This document shows positions 51,348 to 60,318 of a stretch of DNA of 64,000 nt, one piece after another. The position numbers were made by a program, and so were the translations under genes. The stretch comes from Halobacteriales archaeon YIM A00010. GTDB taxonomy: Archaea; Halobacteriota; Halobacteria; Halobacteriales; Haloarculaceae. Numbering within the stretch: position 1 is the first letter of the stretch; every line of letters begins with the position of its first letter. The notes beneath the pieces are model-generated. The model saw nothing but the letters and a program-made list of their open reading frames with translations, searched no databases and was not told where the DNA came from. Where the stretch lies: contig JAKCFJ010000001.1 in NCBI GenBank assembly GCA_025041175.1, forward strand, positions 186,001 to 250,000, given 5' to 3'.

Positions 51348-51520
51348 CCGTTACCCACCCACCTTTTTTCCGCTCGGGTGAGCGGAGCTCACCCTCGCGC
51401 AAAAAACGTGGGCGAAAAAAGGCCGCTCGCTGGCTCCCGCTCGCTATGCTCGCGGGAGCTGCGCTCGCGGTGAGTGTACTCACGTACCGCGACCGCACCG
51501 CTTCCGCGCCGCTCGCTCCG
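51348..51520 (-). repeat. Dispersed intergenic repeat (reverse copy) with hairpin terminator
   Basis: Read on the minus strand it runs from CGGTCGCGGTACGTGAGTACACTC through GCGAGCGG, poly-T, and an inverted repeat GGGTGAGC/GCTCACCC flanked by T6 and A6. It parallels 44171-44312 and 52553-52681. Lies between the M50 gene and the Cys/His-rich gene, both convergent here. Confidence 0.6.
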
Positions 51521-51528
51521 ATTCTCTG

Positions 51529-52086
51529 TCAGTCGTCGGTGGTGGGTTCAGCGGCAGCCGCACCGACGACGCGCGCCAGCTCGGGGTGATGCTGCCGTAA
51601 TCCAGCGATATCGTCGCGCTGGCGATACTGACAGTACTCTACGAGCGTGTCGACCAGACAGGCCGGGGCACTCTCCGTATCCGGTTTGTCCGTGATATCG
51701 GCCGGCTCGCGTGCGTCGTCGGGGGTGAACACGGACTGGACCACGTCGCCATCGCGCTGTTCGTGAAATCTGACGCACGCGCCGTTGTCGAACCAGCATT
51801 CCACGATCATCTCACCAGTGGCGCAGTAGCGCGTGAACCGCGCAATGCCGGGCAACTCGTCGTACCCCCCCGCTCGTGGCGTTCCGAGGCCAGCGGTCGC
51901 CAGTATCTGCTCGATCTGGGTGGCGTGTGCGCACCCGGTGGACTGGCAGGGTCTACACCACAGCCCTTCCCCGACATCGATGCTGTGGTACAACTCCGTC
52001 GTCACGATCTCATCCCGATCCTCGATGGCCGAGAGGTTCACGACCTCACCCTGCTGATTCCGGAACTGAAATAGTGGCAACGTCAT
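51529..52086 (-). CDS. Cys/His-rich conserved protein, partner of the zinc microprotein (copy 2)
   Basis: 185 residues from MTLPLFQFRNQQGEV. Paralog of 1314-1880: same CRPCQSTGCAH metal site, ELPGIARFTRY, CWFDNGACVRFHEQRDGDV and ACLVDTLVEYCQYRQRDDI. Differences cluster in the N-terminal 35 residues and the last 10. Start ATG overlaps the zinc-microprotein stop exactly as in copy 1. Function unknown. Confidence 0.8.
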   Translation of the reverse strand: MTLPLFQFRNQQGEVVNLSAIEDRDEIVTTELYHSIDVGEGLWCRPCQSTGCAHATQIEQILATAGLGTPRAGGYDELPGIARFTRYCATGEMIVECWFDNGACVRFHEQRDGDVVQSVFTPDDAREPADITDKPDTESAPACLVDTLVEYCQYRQRDDIAGLRQHHPELARVVGAAAAEPTTDD

Positions 52087-52229
52087 CGCCACCACCGCCC
52101 CAACGGACACCCCATCCGGTGTTCGAGGCGCGTACGAACCGGCCGGCCACACACCGGGCAGCGCGTTCTCTGGTTGTCTTTCTGATACGATGCGACACCG
52201 TTACATGCCTCTGATTCGTTCCCTGTCAT
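52083..52229 (-). CDS. 48-aa zinc-finger protein (copy 2)
   Basis: MTGNESEACNGVASYQKDNQ opens the protein, which ends HRMGCPLGRWWR. Zinc residues Cys24, Cys27, His37 and Cys41 match copy 1 position by position; Cys9 is also shared, while Cys21 of copy 1 is Arg here. Its TGA overlaps the downstream ATG. Too short for routine gene finders but identical in length to copy 1, with the structured leader ending 17 bases before its start. Confidence 0.8.
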   Translation of the reverse strand: MTGNESEACNGVASYQKDNQRTRCPVCGRPVRTRLEHRMGCPLGRWWR

Positions 52230-52245
52230 GGGTTTGCTCGTCTAA

Positions 52246-52328
52246 CGAGAACCCAGCGTCGGGTGCTAGAGTCACCCGGCGCGTTCGACACGAACGCACA
52301 CGCCCTCACGGCGCCACTGGCGTTCTCA
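52246..52328 (-). ncRNA. Structured RNA leader, four-way junction (copy 2)
   Basis: Minus-strand copy of the 1071-1153 element. Closing stem GAGAAC-G-CCAG with CTGG-GTTCTC (the G is a bulge), then hairpins GCGCC/GGCGT, GCGTTCG/CGAACGC and GGGTG/CACCC. The conserved GCCAACGATAGA just upstream and a TATA-like box on the minus strand near 52352-52359 keep the same distances as copy 1. Confidence 0.75.
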
Positions 52329-52359
52329 TCTATCGTTGGCTGCCCCATCACACATAAAG

Positions 52360-52552
52360 GTACTGATGGAACGAATAATGTTATATCGTACTAACAGATA
52401 ATTCCGTCAGCCGTTGCTCGGAGAGTGGCAACGAGCCGCCGGCCTCGGACGTTATTACTGGTTGAAGTGAATTTCTGCCGAATAGTCACTCCGAGGCGGT
52501 GAAGGGAGAGGGTCTCCTCCGTGAGTGATTGCATGCGGTAGCGGAATGGTGT
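52360..52552. other. Intergenic stretch, nothing recognised
   Basis: About 190 bases upstream of the structured leader (minus strand) and downstream of the PhoU terminator. No coding frame or known RNA; the right side runs into the dispersed repeat. Confidence 0.5.
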
Positions 52553-52681
52553 CGGTGCGGTCGCGGTGCGGCCGGCAGAAACTACCGTGCTGCCCCGCGA
52601 GCGCCAGCGAGCGGCTTTTTTAGTCCAGATTTTTTGTGTGAGTGGTGGGCGAAGCCCACCCGAACACAAAAAAGGTGGGTT
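52553..52681 (+). repeat. Dispersed intergenic repeat with T6-hairpin-A6
   Basis: GTGCGGTCGCGGTGCGG...CAGCGAGCGGCTTTTTTAGTCC, followed by TTTTTTGTGT, GTGGGC-GAA-GCCCAC and CACAAAAAA (about 52631-52674). Same architecture as 44171-44312. The hairpin flanked by T6 and A6 can terminate transcription from both sides, including the phoU-like gene on the minus strand. Confidence 0.65.
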
Positions 52682-53716
52682 CTACTTGATCGTGGTGTAC
52701 TCCGATTCCTCGTTGAGCGCGAGGTTCGTCGCAATCTCCGCGTTTCGGACCGCGTATTGGGCGGTCTGTTGGAGGCTCACCAGCACCTCGCGGACGCGGA
52801 GCAGATCCTGGTTGGGCATCTCGTCGATGTCGTTCAGGATCTCCTGTTCTTTGTCTTTGATCTCGGTGAACAGCCGCCGAACGTCGAGGGCCGTCTCGTA
52901 ATCGTTCTCGACGGCACACGCCACGCCCTTTTCGGTGATCTCGTCCACCTGATCGGTGAACTCTCGGATACGGCGCATCATGGTGTCGTCCACATCGAGC
53001 GTGTGACCCTCCGCGTTGAGCGCGATCTCCGCGATGTCCTCGGCGTTGTCCGCCGTTAGTTCGAGATTCTTGGCGATGGAGCGATACCCGATGAGCGCGA
53101 ACCCGTCGTCGAGATCGAGCGCCCGAGTCAGGTTCGGGTTCTGGTGGGCGGTGAAGATGAGCCGGAGAAGAAGCACGAAGATCTTGTTTGCCTGTCGTTC
53201 GCGGTTCAGCGCGCGTTGTGCGAGGTCGGGATTGCCGTGGGCTAACGCCCGAATCGCCTCGTTTCGCATGGTTCTCCCCGTCGATTCCAGCCGCTCGATG
53301 AGATCCGAGAGGGTGAAATCCTCCGGATCGACCGAACACCGGATCGTGATGCGCTCGGGCGTTTCCTCGATGACACCGAGACCCATGAGCTGGGTCTCGG
53401 CGTTGTACACGGCGTTGATCGTCGTGCTCTCTAACGAGTCGTCGTCGTCGCACTCGACTTGAATGATTCGCCGGCCGAGCACGTACTGAGCGAGGATCGC
53501 CCGCTCGACCGCGTCCGCTTCGAGGCTGTCGGCGTGAATGATCGCCTCTGACTCCTCCTGTTGGACGGATTCGGGCATCACGGCCAACATCCCTTTTCCC
53601 CCCATGCGAAGGGAGACTTCGTCTCCCTTGTTCACGTCGTACTCCTTGGCCCACTCGGCGGGCAGCGTCATCGCTAGCGTAGAGGGACCGAGACGTTGGA
53701 CCTTGCGCGTTTCCAT
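52682..53716 (-). CDS. PhoU-family phosphate regulator with AbrB-type N-terminal domain
   Basis: 344 residues from METRKVQRLGPSTLAMTLPA, a SpoVT/AbrB swapped-hairpin DNA-binding domain (residues ~1-45). Two PhoU helical bundles follow (ALAHGNPDLAQRALNRERQANK, ALIGYRSIAKNLELTADNAED; ALDVRRLFTEIKDKEQEIL). Haloarchaeal phosphate-uptake regulators have this AbrB-PhoU architecture and usually lie near pst genes, but none are here. A longer start at 53728 adds four residues. Confidence 0.9.
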   Translation of the reverse strand: METRKVQRLGPSTLAMTLPAEWAKEYDVNKGDEVSLRMGGKGMLAVMPESVQQEESEAIIHADSLEADAVERAILAQYVLGRRIIQVECDDDDSLESTTINAVYNAETQLMGLGVIEETPERITIRCSVDPEDFTLSDLIERLESTGRTMRNEAIRALAHGNPDLAQRALNRERQANKIFVLLLRLIFTAHQNPNLTRALDLDDGFALIGYRSIAKNLELTADNAEDIAEIALNAEGHTLDVDDTMMRRIREFTDQVDEITEKGVACAVENDYETALDVRRLFTEIKDKEQEILNDIDEMPNQDLLRVREVLVSLQQTAQYAVRNAEIATNLALNEESEYTTIK

Positions 53717-53824
53717 ACCGCGAGTCATCCCTCCACACCCTTAAGGATATCTCAATGTCAGTGAATGCCTCGTGGGGGTGTATACTGAGGATGAATCCCC
53801 CTTGATAATATTACTGATACTAAT

Positions 53825-54910
53825 TCACACGATTTCGAGCAGTCGGTGTTCGAACCGACCGGCACGAACCTTCTGCCACCCGCGTAGTTCCTCGTTGAGG
53901 TCGGGATCACCGGTGTCGACCCGGAGCACGCCGAGGTCGTCGAGCTTGGCGTTCGAGGCGACGACCACGACGTCGGATCGGCGGATCACCGCCGGTGAGA
54001 GCTGTTGATTGCCGCGTCCGAACACGAACCCCTGGCCGCCGATCGGAGAGACGACGACAGCGTTGCGCTCGCCCAGCGCCTCGAGAATCTCGGCTTCGCT
54101 GCCGTCACGAACGCACATTCCATCGGTCGACGCACCCGCCCGCCACACGTCGACGCCGAGCGGCGAGCCGTCGATTCCGAGCCGGCGTTCGATCGCTCCA
54201 ACGGTGCTGCCCGGACCGAACACGTACGTCGTTCCGGGGTCGATGTCGGCCGCGAATCCCGCAGCGAGGCTGTCGACGCTGCCCCCACCGAGCTGTTTGC
54301 TCGGTTGCACGTCGTCGCCCACGGGAACCGAGACGACCGCTTTGAGCTCCGGATTGACCTCACCGGATCGGTAGTTGTCCTCGTCGATGTCGTTCACTTC
54401 GCGCCGTTCGGTCCGGTCGTACGTGACAGCGATCCGACCGGCTGCTCGTGGGGTGACTGCGAACACCGACGAATAGATCTTGACGCCCGCCGGCACCCCG
54501 AGCATCGGCGTGTCGGTTTCGGCATCGGTGATCGTTTCGGCCACGTCGACAGCAGTGCCGTCGCCTCCGACGAACAACACGAGATCCACTCCGTGATCGA
54601 GAAACGCCGCGACCGCCCGTCGCGTGTCTTCGGCGGTCGTCTCCGTTGTCGCCTCCGCGGGGTGGACCACGGTCGGGGAACGATCCAGGCTTTCTCGAAC
54701 CGCCGCTGCGCCCATCTCGCCGCCGGCGGTCGTGATCCGGAGTTCCCCTGCGTGCGATCCGAGCGATTCGAGGGCGGTCTGCGCCCGCTCGGGTGCGCGT
54801 GGTTCTGCCCCCCGCGACCGGGCCTCCGCGACCTTGTCGTCGGTTCCCTTCAATCCGACCCGGCCGCCCATTCCCGCGATCGGATTCACCACGACACCGA
54901 TGTGTTTCAC
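53825..54910 (-). CDS. ATP-NAD kinase-like (AcoX-type) protein
   Basis: 361 residues from a GTG (VKHIGVVVNPIAGMGGRVGL). NPIAGMGG near residue 9, DLVLFVGGDGTAVDVAE with GGDGT near 122, and PAGVKIYSSVFAVTP near 150 are the NAD-kinase-superfamily signatures. The C-terminal part differs from true NAD kinase, as in AcoX-like relatives found in archaea. An ATG at 54943 adds 11 residues. Substrate uncertain. Confidence 0.8.
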   Translation of the reverse strand: MKHIGVVVNPIAGMGGRVGLKGTDDKVAEARSRGAEPRAPERAQTALESLGSHAGELRITTAGGEMGAAAVRESLDRSPTVVHPAEATTETTAEDTRRAVAAFLDHGVDLVLFVGGDGTAVDVAETITDAETDTPMLGVPAGVKIYSSVFAVTPRAAGRIAVTYDRTERREVNDIDEDNYRSGEVNPELKAVVSVPVGDDVQPSKQLGGGSVDSLAAGFAADIDPGTTYVFGPGSTVGAIERRLGIDGSPLGVDVWRAGASTDGMCVRDGSEAEILEALGERNAVVVSPIGGQGFVFGRGNQQLSPAVIRRSDVVVVASNAKLDDLGVLRVDTGDPDLNEELRGWQKVRAGRFEHRLLEIV

Positions 54911-55013
54911 GGTGTCGTGTACGCCGTGATGGATGAAAAGCACCTCGGACCGGTGGCCGGGAGTGTGAGCGTGAACCCCTGCGTTTTATGCGCTTTTGGT
55001 TCCATCGGGAGGC

Positions 55014-55151
55014 ATGGACGCGAACCTCCTGTTGCAGTCGACGACGTATCCGGGACTCGTCAACGGCGCGGGCTACCTGCTGTTTTTCGGCGGGCTCGTG
55101 CTCATCGGCGCGTGGCTGTCCTCGCTCACGCGGTCACGACCCGCTCGGTGA
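55014..55151 (+). CDS. 45-aa single-TM hypothetical protein
   Basis: MDANLLLQSTTYPGLVNGAG is followed by one hydrophobic helix (about residues 18-37) and a basic tail LTRSRPAR. A TATA-like TTTTATG ends ~27 bases before the ATG, consistent with a leaderless transcript. Overlaps the convergent MoaB/CinA-like gene by 26 bases. No family recognised. Confidence 0.5.
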   Translation: MDANLLLQSTTYPGLVNGAGYLLFFGGLVLIGAWLSSLTRSRPAR

Positions 55152-55812
55152 GCCATTCGGCGGCTTCGTTCACGGTGGTTTCGTCGGTCCCCCGGATTTT
55201 GACCCGGACGTGCTCGCCGGGGTAGCTTCCCACGGCCACATCGAATCGGTCTGTGAGTTCCTCGAACCGGTCGAGCAGCGCGCTTTCGGGTTCGTCGGCG
55301 GTCACGGTTGTGACGTGCGTCACCGATCCCGAAAAGTCCGATTCGATCCGTTCGAACATCGCTTTCATTTCCTCGGGAACGCCCGGCAGGACGTACACCG
55401 AGCCGACGACACAGCCCGGTGCGACGCCGGCCTCGTTGTGTAACGGCTGGGCACCGCGAGGGAGGTCGGTGGTCCCCGCCGCGAGATCGTCACGGGCGTA
55501 GCCGCCCTGTGTTTCGAGCCACGTCAGCACGGCATCGCTCGGTTTGAGCGAGCGTCCGAAGGCGGCTGCGACGCCGGCCATCGTGCGATCGTCGTGTGTC
55601 GGGCCGAGCCCGCCCGTGACGAGGACGGCGTCGTACTCGGCGTTGTGTTCGTTGACGACGCGGGCGATGTCGGCGACACGGTCGGGGACGGTCGTGATCC
55701 GCTCGACGTCGACCCCGCGAGCCACGAGCTGCTCGGCCAACCACGTGGCGTTGGTGTCGACCGTCTCTCCTGCGAGCAGCTCGTCCCCGACCGTGACGAT
55801 GGCGGCCTGCAT
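55126..55812 (-). CDS. MoaB/CinA-type molybdopterin-binding-domain protein
   Basis: 228 residues from MQAAIVTVGDELLAGETVDT. The MPT-binding fold shows TVGDELL near residue 7, VLVTGGLGPTHDDRT near 66-80 and VYVLPGVPEEMKAMF near 140. Found in MoaB, MogA and CinA (where it is joined to a pyrazinamidase domain absent here). In archaea often annotated as nicotinamide-nucleotide/molybdopterin-binding protein; substrate unsettled. Located between argS and the small membrane gene. Confidence 0.85.
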   Translation of the reverse strand: MQAAIVTVGDELLAGETVDTNATWLAEQLVARGVDVERITTVPDRVADIARVVNEHNAEYDAVLVTGGLGPTHDDRTMAGVAAAFGRSLKPSDAVLTWLETQGGYARDDLAAGTTDLPRGAQPLHNEAGVAPGCVVGSVYVLPGVPEEMKAMFERIESDFSGSVTHVTTVTADEPESALLDRFEELTDRFDVAVGSYPGEHVRVKIRGTDETTVNEAAEWLTERVVTA

Positions 55813-55876
55813 GCCTGCGGGTAGGCGCGTCTCCGTCAAAAATCTGGAGGGCGAGTCTGCTACAACCGATTCGGAT

Positions 55877-57703
55877 TCACATCCGCCGAAGCATCGGAAT
55901 CCCGGTAACCTCGAACGCGGTTTCGAACACCTCGACGGTGGCCGCCACGAGCGCGAGCCGGCGCTCGCGGGACTGATCGGCGTCGAGCACGCGGTTTTCG
56001 TGGTATAACTTGTTGAACACTCGTGCCAGATCCAACAGATACTGGGCCAGCGGTGCGGGATCGTACCGCTCCTCACAGCGTTCCAACACGAGCGGGTAGC
56101 GCGCCAACTGGACGGCGAGCTGGTGGTCGAACTCGTTGAACGGCTGGTCCGCCACTACACCCGGTTCGGGAACCTCATCGGCTTCGAGCAGGATGTTCAG
56201 CCCGCGCGTCGCCGCGTACTGGACGTACGGGCCGGTGTCCCCCTCGAGCGACGTCGCCCGTTCGGTGTCGAAGGTCGTGTTTTTCGTCCGGCGCTTGGCG
56301 ATGTTCTCGAACCGAACAGTGCCCAGAGCAACGCCGTCGGCGATCTCGCTGGTCGTTGGCGCATCCAGCGCGGGATCGTTCTCTTCGACCACCGAACGCG
56401 CGTTCTCGCGCACCTGGTCGAGCACGTCTTCCGCGGTGATGAGCCGTCCCGCGCGGGTCGACATGCTCCCCTCGGGGAGATCGATCAGCCCGTAGTCGAC
56501 GTGGGTAAACCGAACATCGGTGTAGCCGAGCTTTCTGGCCGCGGCGAACAGCTGCTGGAAATACTCGCGCTGCTCGCTGCCGACCACGTAAAACAGCTCG
56601 TCGTACCCCTGCTCGACGCGGTAGGCGATCGTGGCGAGATCCCGGGTACCGTACGTCGTCGTCCCGTCGCGTTTCGTGATCACGAACGCCTCGTGGTCGG
56701 TATCGTCCTCGGCAACGTCCGCGTCGGTGCGGACGTCGGCGCGCTCGGGATCCTCGACAGCCGTGAGATCGTCGTCGAAGACCGGAATGACGGACGCCCC
56801 ATCGTCGGTCTCGACGGCGATTCCGCTCTCGGTGGCGCGCTCCCGAACCCGGCTCGTCCAGCTTTCCGTCACGTAAAAGCTCTCGCCGTGCCACGTGTCG
56901 AAATCGACGCCAAGCCCGTCGTAGGTGGTCTCGAACCGGTCCCGGCTCGCTTCGGAAAACTGCTCCCACAGCGCTCGCAGCTCCTCCTCGCCCGCCTCGA
57001 GCCGTGCGAAATACTCCCGGCCCGTATCCCGCAGCTGCTCCAGATCGTCCGTTCGGTCTTTCTCTTCGAGCTCGGCCTCGTGGCGGCCGTACCGCTGGTA
57101 CAGCTCCAGCAGGTAGTCGATCGGTTCGGACTCGAACCGATCGGTGTCCTCGGCCTGCTCGAACTCGTACAAGATGTGGCCGAACTGCACGCCCCAGTCA
57201 CCGATGTGGTTGTCCCGAACGAGATCGTACCCTCGCGCCTCGAGAACGTTTCCCAGCACGTCGCCGAGCACCGTGTTCCGGAGGTGCCCGATGTGCATCG
57301 GTTTGGCGATGTTCGGCGAGGAGAACTCGAACAGCGCCGACTCGACGGTGTCCTCGACGACGCCGTATTCGGCGTCTTCCTCGAGGATCACTTCGAGCGT
57401 TCGGGTCGTGAACGCCTCGTCGACGTGGAAATTGATGTACCCACCGACGGTTTCGATGGTGTCGATCCCCCCGATCGGACCGCGGTCCCGGAACGCCGCG
57501 GCGAGATCCGCCGCGATGTCGGCCGGCGGCCGGCCGAGCTCCGAAGCGAGCTGAAACGCGACGGGCGTCGCCACCAGCCCTTTCTCTTCGTCTGTGTACT
57601 CGTTGATCTCGACAGGATTGGCCACAGCCACCGCTTCACAGCCCCACTCTTCGAGTATCGCCGTCATATCCTCGATGATACGATCACGTAGAACCTGCAG
57701 CAT
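55877..57703 (-). CDS. argS: Arginyl-tRNA synthetase
   Basis: 608 residues. N-terminal Add-1 domain, class I HIGH motif MHIGHLRNTVLGDVLG near residue 137, the KMSKS region in a reduced form (EGSMSTRAGRLI near 417), and a C-terminal alpha-helical anticodon-binding domain with DLARVFNKLYHENRVLD near 555. Start MLQVLRDRIIED at 57703; a longer upstream frame has no family similarity. Confidence 0.96.
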   Translation of the reverse strand: MLQVLRDRIIEDMTAILEEWGCEAVAVANPVEINEYTDEEKGLVATPVAFQLASELGRPPADIAADLAAAFRDRGPIGGIDTIETVGGYINFHVDEAFTTRTLEVILEEDAEYGVVEDTVESALFEFSSPNIAKPMHIGHLRNTVLGDVLGNVLEARGYDLVRDNHIGDWGVQFGHILYEFEQAEDTDRFESEPIDYLLELYQRYGRHEAELEEKDRTDDLEQLRDTGREYFARLEAGEEELRALWEQFSEASRDRFETTYDGLGVDFDTWHGESFYVTESWTSRVRERATESGIAVETDDGASVIPVFDDDLTAVEDPERADVRTDADVAEDDTDHEAFVITKRDGTTTYGTRDLATIAYRVEQGYDELFYVVGSEQREYFQQLFAAARKLGYTDVRFTHVDYGLIDLPEGSMSTRAGRLITAEDVLDQVRENARSVVEENDPALDAPTTSEIADGVALGTVRFENIAKRRTKNTTFDTERATSLEGDTGPYVQYAATRGLNILLEADEVPEPGVVADQPFNEFDHQLAVQLARYPLVLERCEERYDPAPLAQYLLDLARVFNKLYHENRVLDADQSRERRLALVAATVEVFETAFEVTGIPMLRRM

Positions 57704-57835
57704 ACACGTGGTGGCGCTTTGGGTGCTTATCGGTTTTAATCTATGGAAACGGGTCCGCAAATGACATAATTAATACTATTCTGGGGCAGCTGAAGAGTCC
57801 GACAAGATAAAGCGGCCGGTCTCGGAACGATCGGT

Positions 57836-60271
57836 ATGGAGTATTACGAGGCCGCGAACTTCCTGTTCGACCTCAAGCGATACCCATCGCGCAAGGGGAC
57901 AGAGGCGACGCGCGCACTGTTGGCCGCGCTGGACGATCCACACGACGGACTCGCGTGCGTACAGATCGCTGGATCGAACGGGAAGGGGAGCACTGCACGG
58001 ATGGTCGAGCGGGTGCTCCGGGAAGCCGGTCTTTCGGTGGGGCTGTTCACCTCGCCCCACCTCACCGACGTGCGAGAGCGGGTCCGGGTGAACGGTCGCA
58101 AGATCACGAAGGAGGCAACCACGACGTTCGTCGGCGAGATCCGCGAATACGTCCTCGACGCGTCGAGCCGGGGAGCGGCGCCGACGTTTTTCGAGACCCA
58201 GACGGCGCTGGCGCTGTGGGAGTTCGCCCGCCAGGACGTAGACGTCGCCGTGCTGGAGGTCGGCATCGGCGGCCACCACGACGCGACGAGCGTCGTCGAT
58301 CCCGTGGCCAGCGCCGTCACGTCGGTGACGCTCGAACACACGGAGATGCTCGGTGAGACGCGCGAGGAGATCGCCCGTGACAAGGCCCACGTCGCCGGCG
58401 AGCAGCCGTTAGTGACGAGCGAGTCGGGATCGACGCTCGACGTGATCCGGGAGGTCGCCGACGGAGTTCTCACCGTCGGGGAGCCGGGGAACGACCCCGA
58501 CATCGTGGCCCGCTACGATGGACGGGACGGGCTGACCGGTGCGATCGCGCTCACAGGATCGGATTGGTCGGTCGAGGCGTCGCTCCCCCAACTCGGCGCA
58601 CACCAGGCGGTGAACGCCGGAATCGCCACGGCGCTGTGTCGACAGATAACGGACGTCACCGAGCAGGAACTCGTTCGCGGGTTGGAAACGGCCCACTGGC
58701 CGGGTCGGTTCGAAATCATGGGCGAGGAGCCGCTGGTGGTGTTGGACGGCGCACACAACCCTGGCGGCTGTGCAACGACGGCCGGAACGCTCGATTCGTT
58801 CGAGTACGACAATCTCCACCTCGTGTTCGGAGCGCTGAGCGACAAGAACCACGCGCGGATGGCCGAGGCGCTTCCGGCACCGTCGGCCGTCTACGCCTGT
58901 GAGCCGGCGGTCGACCGCGCGGAGGACGCCGACGCGCTCGCCCGGACGTTCGACGCCGACGCCGACGTGACCGTTCGCGTCGTCCGTTCGGTCGTTTCCG
59001 CGCTCGAATCAGCGCTCGAAGCGGCCTCTTCCGAGGATTGCGTGCTTGTGGCGGGATCGCTGTACACCGTGGCCCAAGCCCGACACCGGTGGGTTGGAAC
59101 CCAAACGCCAAAGCGGGTTTCCACGCTCGAGGACGCACGCGCCGTGCTCACCGACGCGGACGTGACACGGGCCGGCGTCTGGCGGATGCGGGGCAAGGGC
59201 GTCCACCGGGTGGTCGAGCTGCGCGTCCAGCCCAGACAGGCCCGCTTTCTCAAAGAGGAGCTGCTCAGCCTCGGTGGGGAGTGTGCGATCTCGGGGTGTT
59301 CCTCTCCCACCCACGAGCCGCGGTATCTGGACGTGGTGTTGATGGGGACGCTCGCCCAGTTCAAGCGGCTGATCGAGAAGCTCGACGCACAGCCCTACGG
59401 GCTGTCGTCGGTCGGAAACGATCTCGAACGGACGCTCGACATCGGGACCGACGCCGAGGAGCGAGGGTACCCGTGGGACGACCGCGTGGCGGTGATGGGG
59501 ATCGTCAACGTCACCCCTGACAGCTTCCACGACGGCGGGGCGTACGACTCCGTCGAGACCGCCGTCGCCCGCGCACAGACGCTCGTCGAGGAGGGCGCGG
59601 ACATCCTCGACGTGGGTGGAGAAAGCACCCGTCCCGGTGCCGATCCCGTCCCGACCGAGACCGAAATCGAACGCGTCGTACCGGTGGTCGAACAGCTCAC
59701 CGAACTCGACGCGCTGGTGTCGGTCGACACGCGCAAGGCGGCGGTCGCGCGGGCGGCGCTCGACGCCGGCGCGGACATCCTCAACGACGTGTCCGGGCTG
59801 GGCGATCCCGAGATGCGCCACGTGGCGGCCGACTACGACGCGCCGATCGTCGTCATGCACAGCATCGAAACCCCGGTCGATCCCGACACGGACGTGGCGT
59901 ACGACGACGTGGTTTCTGACACCATCGACGCGCTCAGCGAACGCGTGTTGCTCGCCGAAAAGGCCGGACTCGACCGCGAACAGATCATCATCGATCCCGG
60001 TATCGGGTTCGGCAAGTCGGCGGCAGAAAGCTTCGAACTCCTCGGCCGCGTCGGAGAGTTCCACGCGCTTGGCTGTCCCGTGCTCGTCGGTCACTCGCAC
60101 AAATCGATGTTCGACCGCGTCGACCGCGAGACCGGGGAACGCCTCCACGCCACCGTCGCCGCCACCGCCATCGCGGCCGAACGCGGGGCCGACATTGTCC
60201 GCGTCCACGACGTTCCCGAAAACGTCGCCGCCGTCCGAACCCAACGGGAAGCGTCCAATCGGAACTCCTAA
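57836..60271 (+). CDS. folCP: Folylpolyglutamate synthase / dihydropteroate synthase fusion
   Basis: 811 residues. FolC part: QIAGSNGKGSTARMV near residue 42, LTSPHL-like LFTSPHLTDVRERV, EVGIGGHHDATSVVDP near 142, ending near residue 440. A ~110-residue linker precedes FolP: MGIVNVTPDSFHDGG near 555, DVGGESTRPGADPV near 592, NDVSGLGD, DPGIGFGKSA near 721, VGHSHKSMF and VRVHDV. The fusion makes dihydropteroate and adds glutamate, and is known in Haloferax volcanii. It fits the pabBAC genes 40 kb away in supplying p-aminobenzoate. Divergent from argS, 132 bases between. Confidence 0.94.
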   Translation: MEYYEAANFLFDLKRYPSRKGTEATRALLAALDDPHDGLACVQIAGSNGKGSTARMVERVLREAGLSVGLFTSPHLTDVRERVRVNGRKITKEATTTFVGEIREYVLDASSRGAAPTFFETQTALALWEFARQDVDVAVLEVGIGGHHDATSVVDPVASAVTSVTLEHTEMLGETREEIARDKAHVAGEQPLVTSESGSTLDVIREVADGVLTVGEPGNDPDIVARYDGRDGLTGAIALTGSDWSVEASLPQLGAHQAVNAGIATALCRQITDVTEQELVRGLETAHWPGRFEIMGEEPLVVLDGAHNPGGCATTAGTLDSFEYDNLHLVFGALSDKNHARMAEALPAPSAVYACEPAVDRAEDADALARTFDADADVTVRVVRSVVSALESALEAASSEDCVLVAGSLYTVAQARHRWVGTQTPKRVSTLEDARAVLTDADVTRAGVWRMRGKGVHRVVELRVQPRQARFLKEELLSLGGECAISGCSSPTHEPRYLDVVLMGTLAQFKRLIEKLDAQPYGLSSVGNDLERTLDIGTDAEERGYPWDDRVAVMGIVNVTPDSFHDGGAYDSVETAVARAQTLVEEGADILDVGGESTRPGADPVPTETEIERVVPVVEQLTELDALVSVDTRKAAVARAALDAGADILNDVSGLGDPEMRHVAADYDAPIVVMHSIETPVDPDTDVAYDDVVSDTIDALSERVLLAEKAGLDREQIIIDPGIGFGKSAAESFELLGRVGEFHALGCPVLVGHSHKSMFDRVDRETGERLHATVAATAIAAERGADIVRVHDVPENVAAVRTQREASNRNS

Positions 60272-60318
60272 CCGCTGGCGGGATCGGTCGGTCTCGAAGG
60301 GGATCCTCCCGCCTCACC

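Noticed and set aside
56123-57691. 522-codon open frame on + strand
   Set aside because: Antisense shadow of argS, a consequence of high GC third-position bias.
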